The position numbers were made by a program, and so were the translations under genes. The notes under the pieces were generated by a model, which saw only the letters and a program-made list of their open reading frames with translations, did no database searches and had not been told where the DNA came from. From contig NZ_PDDM01000011.1 in assembly GCF_002914585.1 (NCBI RefSeq), forward strand, positions 1 through 64,000: a stretch of 64,000 bases of DNA, given 5' to 3'. This stretch comes from Pseudanabaena sp. BC1403 (GTDB taxonomy: Bacteria; Cyanobacteriota; Cyanobacteriia; Pseudanabaenales; Pseudanabaenaceae). Below are positions 30,815 to 38,011 of this stretch, piece by piece. The first letter of the stretch is position 1. Every line of letters begins with the position of its first letter.

Positions 30815-30878
30815 GCTGCCATCTTCGAGATGTATCCATTATCGTAAGCTTAGAGCTTTTATATAAATTCGTAAGCTA
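30815..30878 (-). other. Right dif-like/att site (site R)
   Basis: Plus strand: GAGATG, core TATCC (30833-30837), ATTATCGTAAGCT, then outer box TAAATTCGTAAGCTA (30864-30878), the exact inverse of the outer box at site L. On the minus strand: full arm AGCTTACGATAA, centre TGGATA, degenerate arm CATCTCGAAG. The outer boxes lie 42 (L) and 43 (R) bases from their cores. Confidence 0.6.
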
Positions 30879-31015
30879 ACTATATTTATAGTTGACTTAC
30901 GAGCTGGTAATCGTTACAAAATAGCGATAGTGATTGAGTTGTAATGGATTGCAGATTTTAGATTCATGTTTGAATAGTTCTAGCGGAAAATAGAAAAAAC
31001 TTAAGGCAAAAGTAT

Positions 31016-31468
31016 ATGGCAATGGGTCTGTATGAGTCAGATTTTTATCGTTGGACACTAGAGCAATCTGAAAAATTACGAGCATGTGAAGTTGATGGGC
31101 TTGACTCAAAAAATCTAGCTAAAGAGATTGAATCTTTGGGGAGACAAGAAAGTAGAGAGTTAAGGGCTCACTTTAATGTTTTGCTAGGTCATTTGCTAAA
31201 GTGGCATTTACTGCCAAAAGAGCATAGTAAAATTTGGCAAGTGACAATTGACAGCGAACGTCGAGAAGTTCACTGGATCTTGAGGGATAGCCCTAGCCTC
31301 AAAAATAAGCTTAGAGAAATAATTAAAGATAGTTATGAGGCGGCTTTGTATATAGTGGTGCTTGAAACTCCTCTGGATGCTAAAAGTTTGCCTCAAGAAT
31401 GTCCTTATACGATTGAACAAATTTTGGATTTAAATTTTCCCGAGGATATTGCTAAAGAGTTGGACTAA
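31016..31468 (+). CDS. DUF29 family protein
   Basis: 150 residues. DUF29 pattern: YESDFYRWTLEQSEKLR near the start, LAKEIESLGRQESRELR in the middle, then HLLKWHL. Small helical cyanobacterial family present in many copies, no known activity. First host gene right of the elements. Followed by a 27-bp perfect terminator stem. Confidence 0.8.
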   Translation: MAMGLYESDFYRWTLEQSEKLRACEVDGLDSKNLAKEIESLGRQESRELRAHFNVLLGHLLKWHLLPKEHSKIWQVTIDSERREVHWILRDSPSLKNKLREIIKDSYEAALYIVVLETPLDAKSLPQECPYTIEQILDLNFPEDIAKELD

Positions 31469-31537
31469 AGTAAATGTTATTCGGCCGATGTGGTTAGCTT
31501 TTGATTACGATCGCTCTATAAGCTTAAATTTTCCTGA

Positions 31538-31594
31538 TAGCAATAAAGATAAAAGTTGCCGTGCTTTGCACGGCAACTTTTATCTTTATTGCTA
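31538..31594. terminator. 27-bp perfect palindromic terminator
   Basis: Arms 31538-31564 and 31568-31594 pair without mismatch; tip GTGC-TTT-GCAC, the same tip as at 2961-2970 and 35240-35250. Confidence 0.8.
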
Positions 31595-31647
31595 TAGAGT
31601 AGATAAATCGTCTTAATCTATTAGTAAACCTAGCTAGAACTAATTTT

Positions 31648-32118
31648 ATGTCGTCAAATAGTTCAACTACGCTATCTATGCAAACGGCGATCGCAAATGG
31701 AGCTTTACGACGAGTGCATCACATTGCTCTGAATGTGCGTGACATGCAGGTTTCTTGTAATTTTTATGGCAATATTTTGGGACTGCATCAACTTGTTGAT
31801 GATGAGGTTCCTAGTACTTTAGTTAATTTAGTAGCAGCAGGCAAAGTTGCGAATTTTAGAATTCCCGATGGTACTGTTCTCGATTTGTTTTGGGAACCTG
31901 AACTTACGCCGCCCGATCCCGATCCGCAGCAGCAATTTACTCGTGCTAATCATCTAGCCTTTGATATTGCTCCAGAACTTTTTGAGCAAGCGGTGGCGGT
32001 ATTGCGATCGCAGCAAGTCCAAATTGAGGGTGAGCCTGTTACTCGTCCTACTGGCAGAGGTATTTATTTTTATGACCCCGATGGATTTCTAATTGAAATA
32101 CGCTGCGATCCTAGTTGA
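31648..32118 (+). CDS. VOC/glyoxalase-fold protein
   Basis: 156 residues with two beta-alpha-beta-beta-beta modules: VHHIALNVRDMQVSCNFYG and later ANHLAFDIAPELFEQAV, ending YFYDPDGFLIEIR. Candidate metal ligands are His in HHIAL, Asp/Glu in the first module, His in NHLAF and Glu in LIEIR. Members include glyoxalases, dioxygenases and resistance proteins; the exact substrate cannot be named. Confidence 0.75.
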   Translation: MSSNSSTTLSMQTAIANGALRRVHHIALNVRDMQVSCNFYGNILGLHQLVDDEVPSTLVNLVAAGKVANFRIPDGTVLDLFWEPELTPPDPDPQQQFTRANHLAFDIAPELFEQAVAVLRSQQVQIEGEPVTRPTGRGIYFYDPDGFLIEIRCDPS

Positions 32119-32179
32119 CACAAAAGTTACGACATTTAAAAAACTAATGCTCGCGAAGTGGACAGCATCAGCTTTAGAT

Positions 32180-32731
32180 TTAAGTTAGTTTTGCATCAAT
32201 AAATTTTTGCCAAGTCTCGTTGGGCTGCCAAATTTTATGTAAATCCGCGATCGCTTGTTCGCGATCGCAATTGAGATGCAAGCGACGATAGAGATAGACA
32301 AAGGCAGAAACGCGCATATTCTTAGCACAATGGACAAAGATTTTTTGCCGTTGGCGTTGTTCCATTGCTTGTAGAAATCCGTCTAAATCCGCCATTGTCG
32401 GACTTTCCCAATTTACAGGAATGGCAATATATTCCATTCCGAAAGATTGAACTAGCTGTGCTTCATTAGCGATCGCTCCGTCAGAAGTAGGTAAAGCCAA
32501 ATTAATTACTGTTTCATAACCAGCATCAGCAATTGATCGAAACTGCTTGATAGTTGGCTGTCCTGCTGTGGCTAGTTTGTCTGAAATTTGCAGAAAGTTA
32601 ATAATTTCTGCTAGGCGATCGCTATTTTGGTTCATAAATAACTTAGTTCCCATTTCTGTCTTGGCTGAGAAAAATAGATACAGAATCAAAAATGCGATTC
32701 CTCCCAAAAGTTGAAGCCAACGATTATCCAT
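32180..32731 (-). CDS. Membrane-anchored phosphatase-like protein (DUF442-type)
   Basis: 183 residues. An N-terminal helix (LLGGIAFLILYLFF) anchors a tyrosine-phosphatase fold. Motifs: DKLATAGQPTIKQFRSIADA (the family's SGQP-type start), YETVINLAL, and the P-loop VHCAKNMRVSAF, with the Cys near residue 137. The spacing is Cys-x4-Arg as in beta-lactamase-hydrolase-like phosphatases, not x5. Membrane attachment by a non-cleaved helix is notable. Substrate unknown. Confidence 0.65.
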   Translation of the reverse strand: MDNRWLQLLGGIAFLILYLFFSAKTEMGTKLFMNQNSDRLAEIINFLQISDKLATAGQPTIKQFRSIADAGYETVINLALPTSDGAIANEAQLVQSFGMEYIAIPVNWESPTMADLDGFLQAMEQRQRQKIFVHCAKNMRVSAFVYLYRRLHLNCDREQAIADLHKIWQPNETWQKFIDAKLT

Positions 32732-32963
32732 AGTTTTTATGGTATTTGATTTGACAATTGATAGGTGTTTATCAAGTCTTAAAATAAGAAATATAGTCTA
32801 TTTGTAAGTCTATTCACATGTCTCACTATCTTGAAATTAAACAAAAAAGTCGTGACCGTAATTAGCTTAAAACTAACAATGTCAAGGTGTCGGAACTGCA
32901 GGAGTTAAAATCCTAGTAAAATTCGCTAATATAAATAGGAATAATTGTAAATAGTTAGAGTTA
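32732..32963. promoter_or_regulatory. Control region between divergent genes
   Basis: 232 bases between the phosphatase-like gene and the ferroxidase gene. AT-rich with possible -10 elements (TAATAT near 32928). I looked for a Fur box and could not define one. Confidence 0.3.
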
Positions 32964-33980
32964 ATGGATCGGCAACGTAGAAAAATATTAGAGTTGGGTC
33001 TTGGGGGGATGGGATTAATAGGCGGCGCGATCGCTTGTAGTCCAATCATCTCAAATCGCAATAGCGAACAGGATAAATCTTCGAGTAATCCGCCGAAAAA
33101 AATTGCAATTCCGCCGATGAACCTGAGTGCTGTCTCACAAGAACGGATTAAGACCAGTGGACTCGACCCGATCGCTACTTTACGAGAATTTGATTATGGA
33201 AAAGTTACCCAAGAAAATGGTCGCACAGTAAGAGAGTTTCAGCTAACAGCGCAAAGTAAGACCGTAAAGTTGGATGCGGCGACTGACTTTATTACTTGGA
33301 ATGTGAACGATCGCGTGCCTGGTCCAACGCTCAGAGCAACAGAAGGCGATCGGGTGCGGATTGCTTTTGCGAATAGAGGAGGGCATTCTCATTCACTACA
33401 CTTTCATGGCGAACATCCTTCGGAAATGGATGGAGTTAAGCCAATCCGTAATGGTGCTGCAACTATCTATGAATTTGATGCGATGCCCTATGGCGTTCAT
33501 CTCTATCACTGTCATATCGAACCAGTGGCTCGCCATATCAGTAAAGGTCTATATGGCATGTTCATTATCGATCCGCCTACGCCTCGCCCACCTGCGGATG
33601 AGATTGTTTTAATTATGGCTGGCTATGACACGAATGGAGATGGGCGTAATGAGATGTATGCCTTTAATGGGCTTCCCCACTTTTATATGCAGCAACCGAT
33701 CGCAGTCCAGCAAAACCAGTTACTGCGTTTATATGTCCTTAATATGATTGAGTACGACCCAGTAGCTACCTTTCATATCCATGCCAACATGTTTCAGGTT
33801 TATCGTACTGGGCGCAGCATGTCTTCAAATGAGGAAAGTGATGTGATCACAATGGGTACTGCTGAGCGGCATATTCTGGAGTTGACATATCGATTTACAG
33901 GTAAATATATGTTTCATCCGCACCAAGATACTATCGCTGATGCTGGCTGTATGGGGTTATTTGATGTGGTTGCTAGTTAA
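32964..33980 (+). CDS. Two-domain multicopper oxidase, probable ferroxidase
   Basis: 338 residues. N-terminus is an export signal with a lipobox-like Cys (GGAIACSP). Copper ligands: HSHSLHFHGEHP in the first cupredoxin domain, HLYHCHIEPVARHISKGLYG with the His-Cys-His, then HIHANMFQVY and MFHPHQD in the second. The same set is used by short laccases and nitrite-reductase-like oxidases. Followed by a lipoprotein and the FTR1 permease gene, so Fe(II) oxidation for import is the likely role, with copper-dependent activity in the periplasm. Confidence 0.75.
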   Translation: MDRQRRKILELGLGGMGLIGGAIACSPIISNRNSEQDKSSSNPPKKIAIPPMNLSAVSQERIKTSGLDPIATLREFDYGKVTQENGRTVREFQLTAQSKTVKLDAATDFITWNVNDRVPGPTLRATEGDRVRIAFANRGGHSHSLHFHGEHPSEMDGVKPIRNGAATIYEFDAMPYGVHLYHCHIEPVARHISKGLYGMFIIDPPTPRPPADEIVLIMAGYDTNGDGRNEMYAFNGLPHFYMQQPIAVQQNQLLRLYVLNMIEYDPVATFHIHANMFQVYRTGRSMSSNEESDVITMGTAERHILELTYRFTGKYMFHPHQDTIADAGCMGLFDVVAS

Positions 33981-34122
33981 AGATAATCACCATTTTTATT
34001 TGTAAAAATACTTATTGATAATTACTTTCAATTTATATGTTCTAATATTTATAGATCACTTATTGCATATTAATAGCATTACGCAGTTTTCAAGTTCCCT
34101 TTTTCCCCATTTAGTTATCTCA

Positions 34123-35214
34123 ATGTCTTACATCTTTTCTTTCGTTAAAAAATTATTTCAAGCTGCAATTAAAACAAAAGCGTTTTTGATACTGTTTTTG
34201 CTCTCACTAGTAGGTGCGATCGCAATCTCGGCATGTACTAACGAGCCTAAGGTTTCAACTGCTCCAACAACAAGCGTTACTAGTGCGACAACTGAGTCCA
34301 AAACCGAGTCCAAAACTGAGACTCCTAAAGACTCAAAAATGGCTGGTCATAATAGCAAAGTCAAAATCAATATTAACGAAGCAATTTTATCTTCCCTAGA
34401 TAAAATTGAAGCGGAGTTAGGAATTGCTGGCTTGTCCAACAAAATTCAAGCAGCACGACCCTACGCGAAGGTTGAAGACTTAGTTTCAAAAAAGGTGGTA
34501 ACTGCCGAACAATTTGAAAAAATTAAAGACATGGTTAGTATCGAAACTATTGTCTTGACAGGTGAAGCGAAGGATGTGGATTATTTGACCAAACTAGGTT
34601 TGATGAAAGGTCATATGATTGTGGCAAAAGAATTATTGGATCTTCAGAAGCCAGATCAAGCTTTTCCTCACATCGAGCATCCTGTAGAAGAAATTTATGC
34701 TGATGTAGAAGCTCAGCTTAAAGAGCGCAACGTCAAAGAATTTAAGCAATCGCTAATGGATCTACAACAGTTGGTCAAGTCTAAACCTACTGATCCAAGT
34801 ATCACAGCTAAGTATCAAGAGGCAATGAGTAGCATTGATACTGCGATCGCGGCAATTCCAGAAGCTCAACGTCAATCACCAAAGTTAGCGCTACAAGTAA
34901 TCAATGCAATTCTTGATACTGCTGGCACTGAATATATGGCAGCGATCGCCAATGACAAGATCAAAGAGATTATTGAATATCAAGATTCTCGCGGCTTCAC
35001 AATCTATGTTGAGCAATTGTATAAGAGCATTGCTACAACAATGGAAAAAGATCATCCTGATACCCACAAACAATTCATTGCAAGTTTAGAAAAGCTCAAA
35101 TCAGCTTATCCAAGTCCACTTGCTCCAGAAAAGCCTGTTTTATCTGTTGCTGAGATGTCAACACTGATAAAAGCAAATGAGCAAGCCGCTACTAAAGTTT
35201 ATGCGAAATCATAA
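34123..35214 (+). CDS. Helix-hairpin-helix lipoprotein of the iron-uptake cluster
   Basis: 363 residues from the ATG at 34123, giving a lipoprotein signal with Cys in IAISAC. After a Thr/Ser linker comes a ComEA-type helix-hairpin-helix (KININEAILSSLDKIEAEL then ARPYAKVEDLV). The rest is helical with GHMIVAKELLDLQ, a pattern of metal-binding four-helix proteins such as EfeO/imelysin relatives, which I suggest but cannot prove. It probably hands iron from the oxidase to FTR1. Confidence 0.6.
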   Translation: MSYIFSFVKKLFQAAIKTKAFLILFLLSLVGAIAISACTNEPKVSTAPTTSVTSATTESKTESKTETPKDSKMAGHNSKVKININEAILSSLDKIEAELGIAGLSNKIQAARPYAKVEDLVSKKVVTAEQFEKIKDMVSIETIVLTGEAKDVDYLTKLGLMKGHMIVAKELLDLQKPDQAFPHIEHPVEEIYADVEAQLKERNVKEFKQSLMDLQQLVKSKPTDPSITAKYQEAMSSIDTAIAAIPEAQRQSPKLALQVINAILDTAGTEYMAAIANDKIKEIIEYQDSRGFTIYVEQLYKSIATTMEKDHPDTHKQFIASLEKLKSAYPSPLAPEKPVLSVAEMSTLIKANEQAATKVYAKS

Positions 35215-35222
35215 ATAATACC

Positions 35223-35267
35223 TAAATATTGGATAAGAAGTGCTTTGCACTTCTTATCCAATATTTA
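35223..35267. other. 21-bp palindrome between the lipoprotein and FTR1 genes
   Basis: Arms 35223-35243 and 35247-35267, tip GTGC-TTT-GCAC. It ends four bases before the FTR1 ATG, so it lies in an intercistronic leader; it may set the relative level of FTR1. Confidence 0.6.
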
Positions 35268-35270
35268 TAA

Positions 35271-36218
35271 ATGAACCCTACTAAACACAATCTAGACATG
35301 GACTTCAGCTTAACTCTTCCAACCTTTGTCATTACCTTACGAGAAGGCGTTGAAGCCGCCTTAGTAATTGGCATTGTCATGGCATATCTCAAACGTGCCA
35401 ACCGATCGCATCTTAATCGATGGGTATTTGCTGGTATTGGTGCTGGACTGATAATTAGCGGCATAGTCGGCGTAATATTTAATTGGTTTATGCAGAGCGT
35501 CGGTAGTAGCAATCCATCTATATCACCGATTTTGGAGCCATTACTCGAAGGTGTGTTTAGTGTTGCCGCGATCGTCATGTTGACTTGGATGTTGATCTGG
35601 ATGACAAAACAGAGTCGGGCGATTAAAGGAGAAATCGAAGACTCTTTGTCGAATGTGTTAGGCAAAGGTAGAAAAGCTGGCTTAGGAATTTTTGGACTAA
35701 TCTTATTTGCAATTTTGCGAGAAGGTTTTGAAGTCGTTTTATTTATTTCAGCAAAATTCCAAGAAGGATTTATGCCTGCAATCGGAGCCATAAGTGGAAT
35801 TGCTGCCGCCACAGCGATCGCGTTCGCTTTATTTAAATTTGGTGTTCAGATTAATATCCGCGCCTTTTTTAAAATCATGGGATTTATGCTGCTATCGATT
35901 GTTTCGGGGTTAGTAATCTCTGCTCTTGGACATTTCGACAATGCTTTACGGATTTTGTCTCAAAGCGATCGCAAATCCGAATCAATTTGTTTCTACTACG
36001 AGCATTTTGTCCGAGAGCATTCTTGTGTCCTTGGCAATATGGTTTGGAATAGCAGCAAAGTATTACCTGCTGAGAAATTTCCTGGAGCGATCCTCAGTTC
36101 ACTATTTGGCTATACTGACAAACTTTATCTAGTTCAAGCGATCGCCTATGTCGTATTTTTTGCGATCGTTGGCACAATTTATTATCGAAGTTTAGGCGAT
36201 CGTCTAAAAACAAAATAA
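35271..36218 (+). CDS. FTR1-family high-affinity iron permease
   Basis: 315 residues (ATG at 35271; MDFSLTLPTF at 35298 is another start). Six to seven membrane helices and two REGxE iron motifs: LREGVEAALVIG in helix 1 and LREGFEVVLFI in helix 4, as in FTR1 and EfeU. A periplasmic insertion with two cysteines (ESICFYYEHF and HSCVLGN) follows helix 6. Takes Fe(III) delivered by the oxidase. Followed by a 15-bp terminator stem. Confidence 0.85.
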   Translation: MNPTKHNLDMDFSLTLPTFVITLREGVEAALVIGIVMAYLKRANRSHLNRWVFAGIGAGLIISGIVGVIFNWFMQSVGSSNPSISPILEPLLEGVFSVAAIVMLTWMLIWMTKQSRAIKGEIEDSLSNVLGKGRKAGLGIFGLILFAILREGFEVVLFISAKFQEGFMPAIGAISGIAAATAIAFALFKFGVQINIRAFFKIMGFMLLSIVSGLVISALGHFDNALRILSQSDRKSESICFYYEHFVREHSCVLGNMVWNSSKVLPAEKFPGAILSSLFGYTDKLYLVQAIAYVVFFAIVGTIYYRSLGDRLKTK

Positions 36219-36229
36219 AAAACAAAACA

Positions 36230-36262
36230 AAAAAGGGTTTCGCAAAGCGAAACCCTTTTTTT
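36230..36262 (+). terminator. Terminator of the iron-uptake cluster
   Basis: Arms AAAAAAGGGTTTCGC and GCGAAACCCTTTTTT around AAA, with a T run. Confidence 0.8.
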
Positions 36263-36354
36263 GTCTTGAAAGGTTAAGTTTTAACTGTTGCTTCCTACAG
36301 TAAGCAAAACCTATGATGAAATCTAGATTAACTCTATTTTTTGAGGAAATTTCT

Positions 36355-36693
36355 ATGACTACTATCCGTGAAGTAACTGGCGATCCTAACGAATTTTGGG
36401 CTGAGCTGAGCTGGTCTGATATGACTAGTGCGGAACAAGCTCTTTGGACAAAATTAGGCTGGAGTGAAGAAAGCTGGGACGAGGAAGAAGATTTTCCTGA
36501 ATGGGATGATTTATCCGATGAAGATAAAAAGCTTTGGGGCATCCTTGGCTGGACTCAATCTAGCTGGGAGGGAGAAGATGACATCCCTGAATCCGCAGAA
36601 AAACTCTGGGAAGACCTCACCAGTGAAGAGCAATCAGCAGCAACTCAGCTTGGTTATACCCAAGAGAAATGGGACGACGACGAGGAAGTCTAA
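36355..36693 (+). CDS. Acidic Trp-repeat protein
   Basis: 112 residues from the ATG at 36355 (an in-frame ATG at 36313 would add 14). Three repeats of the form LTSAEQALWTKLGWSEESWD, with the pattern W-x-x-LGW/YT-x-x-SW/KW-D and very acidic ends. The repeats look helical, with exposed Trp. The protein is not exported. Its neighbours are the iron cluster and tRNA-Leu, so the context tells little. Unknown function. Confidence 0.55.
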   Translation: MTTIREVTGDPNEFWAELSWSDMTSAEQALWTKLGWSEESWDEEEDFPEWDDLSDEDKKLWGILGWTQSSWEGEDDIPESAEKLWEDLTSEEQSAATQLGYTQEKWDDDEEV

Positions 36694-36714
36694 AAATAAT
36701 ATCTCGGCATAATT

Positions 36715-36757
36715 CCCAAAAATTTACCGCCAGCTGCGCTGGCGGTAAATTTTTGGG
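36715..36757. terminator. 20-bp perfect terminator palindrome
   Basis: Arms 36715-36734 and 36738-36757, loop TGC, centred on CAGC-TGC-GCTG. Confidence 0.75.
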
Positions 36758-36868
36758 CTTTTAATTCATAAATGTGACAACATTTCAGTGAATTAAAAGC
36801 CAAACCCTGTAAGGGTTTTAAAAACACAAAATGCCTGCGCCACTTTGTGTTTTGGTATTATTGGCTAT
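36757..36868 (-). repeat. Dispersed composite-palindrome repeat, copy 1
   Basis: A unit of about 112 bp made of several small palindromes: TAATACCAAAACACAAAGTG, then TTTTTAAAACCCTTAC, then AATTCACTG...GTTGTCACA. The same sequence, inverted relative to this copy, is at 47031-47145. Probably a non-autonomous REP/MITE-like sequence. Confidence 0.65.
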
Positions 36869-36947
36869 GCTTTTTGAGCGATCTCTATAATTTTTAAATT
36901 TATGATCATAAATTTACCCATTTCGCGTTAGAATAACAAAGCCTTTC

Positions 36948-37030
36948 GGGGGTATGGCGGAATGGTAGACGCTACGGACTTAAAATCCGTTGATCGTAAG
37001 GTCGTAAGGGTTCAAGTCCCTTTACCCCCA
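36948..37030 (+). tRNA. trnL-UAA: tRNA-Leu (anticodon UAA), no intron
   Basis: Acceptor GGGGGTA pairs with TACCCCC, discriminator A at 37030. The anticodon stem ACGGA/TCCGT encloses CTTAAAA, giving TAA. A long variable arm (TGATCGTAAGGTCG) and the T arm GGGTTCAAGTCCC are typical of tRNA-Leu. Many cyanobacteria carry a group I intron in this gene, within the anticodon; here the loop is uninterrupted. No CCA is encoded. Confidence 0.9.
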
Positions 37031-37032
37031 TC

Positions 37033-37075
37033 AAAAAAAGAGACTTCGATGCTTTGCATCGAAGTCTCTTTTTTT
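37033..37075. terminator. 20-bp terminator after tRNA-Leu
   Basis: Arms 37033-37052 and 37056-37075 around TTT, T-rich on the right; serves the tRNA and possibly also the convergent ParB-like gene. Confidence 0.8.
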
Positions 37076-37084
37076 TACTTACAC

Positions 37085-38011
37085 TTACCATGCATCAATT
37101 ATCTTCTGCATAGTTGTTTCCTTAATACCAGACACTGTACTTATTACATCTTCAATAGATTGAAATTTTTGATCATGGTGCTGCAATCTTTGCTCATGAA
37201 TAGGTTTAGCAAGGCTGCGCTTACTTGGTTTCAATTGTGATAGCTTACGTTCTAAATCAGCAAAATTCATCGTATTCAAACCATTGAGAACCTGTAAGGC
37301 TTTAGGATCATCATTATGAATAGATATATCTTTAGCTTTTGATTTAGAACTCGTTGTTTTAGTCTTAGTGGTAGCAGCTTTCGTGGTTTTAGATTTAGGG
37401 GTTTTCTCAGGAGATGGTTCTGGTGCTGAAGCGATCGGTTGTGTTGGCGAAAGAACTTGACTAATAGGAACAAAAGATAATGACTGTTTAAAATCTAGTA
37501 AATGTGAGTTTAATTGCTGAGTAATTTGATTAGCAAATACTTGCAAACTAGAGTGGAGCCTTTCCTCAACTATGCGATCTATGATGGCTGATAGTTTTTG
37601 CTCTAATCGATTTGCGATCGCATCTTCCATTTGAGCTAAGTCTTGTTGTTCAGCTTTACTAGTCGGGGAAGAAGTGATTTCAGTTGATGAGGATGAATCC
37701 AGCGATCGCAAAAAATTATATTGCTCAAGAATTGTTGACTCTATCTCAGTAGGTACAACATAGGCGCGGATTGCCGTAAATTGATCATCGATTTCCTGAG
37801 CTTTGAGCGCGGCATAATATTCAAAATATCCTTCCAGTATTTCAAATGAAATTGGCGAGACTCTGCGTAACAGAATTGGCTTTACTGTGCCGCCTGCCTG
37901 CAAAAACAAATTAGCAAGCTGCTCAATTTGACTCGATTGAAACTGAGATATCTCTTGTGATACTGGCGATACGATCATGTCAAGATCAATCGAAGAAGTG
38001 AGTAAACTCAT
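37085..38011 (-). CDS. ParB-like partner protein
   Basis: 308 residues. N-terminal part resembles a ParB N domain: QIEQLANLFLQAGGTVKPIL then RRVSPISFEILEGYFEYYAA, where ParB has the GERRxRA box. A long helical and Lys/Thr-rich linker (residues about 135-240) follows, and the C-terminus has a helix-hairpin-helix-like SIEDVISTVSGIKETT. The ParB arginine box is not conserved, so CTP or DNA sliding is uncertain. Starts inside the stop of the ParA-like gene. Confidence 0.55.
   Translation of the reverse strand: MSLLTSSIDLDMIVSPVSQEISQFQSSQIEQLANLFLQAGGTVKPILLRRVSPISFEILEGYFEYYAALKAQEIDDQFTAIRAYVVPTEIESTILEQYNFLRSLDSSSSTEITSSPTSKAEQQDLAQMEDAIANRLEQKLSAIIDRIVEERLHSSLQVFANQITQQLNSHLLDFKQSLSFVPISQVLSPTQPIASAPEPSPEKTPKSKTTKAATTKTKTTSSKSKAKDISIHNDDPKALQVLNGLNTMNFADLERKLSQLKPSKRSLAKPIHEQRLQHHDQKFQSIEDVISTVSGIKETTMQKIIDAW

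Larger units (their letters stand above)
17598..30837 (-). mobile_element. Integrated element B, about 13.2 kb, relative of element A
   Basis: Bounded by sites M and R and oriented opposite to element A, so the two meet tail to tail at their SH3-tailed genes. From right to left: fibre, small protein, large Ala/Gly-rich protein, 266-residue protein, two paralogous small proteins, hairpin, two more small genes, repressor pair, ribbon-helix-helix gene, early genes, primase-RecA-type helicase and SH3-tailed protein. As in A, no integrase, terminase or portal is visible. Its late block reads in one direction, whereas that of A is split. Confidence 0.7.

Noticed and set aside
32732-32963. Fur box upstream of the ferroxidase
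   Set aside because: AT-rich sequence but no convincing GATAAT-type repeat.
35222-35812. 196-codon minus-strand frame over FTR1
   Set aside because: Antisense shadow; the sense strand encodes clear REGxE motifs.
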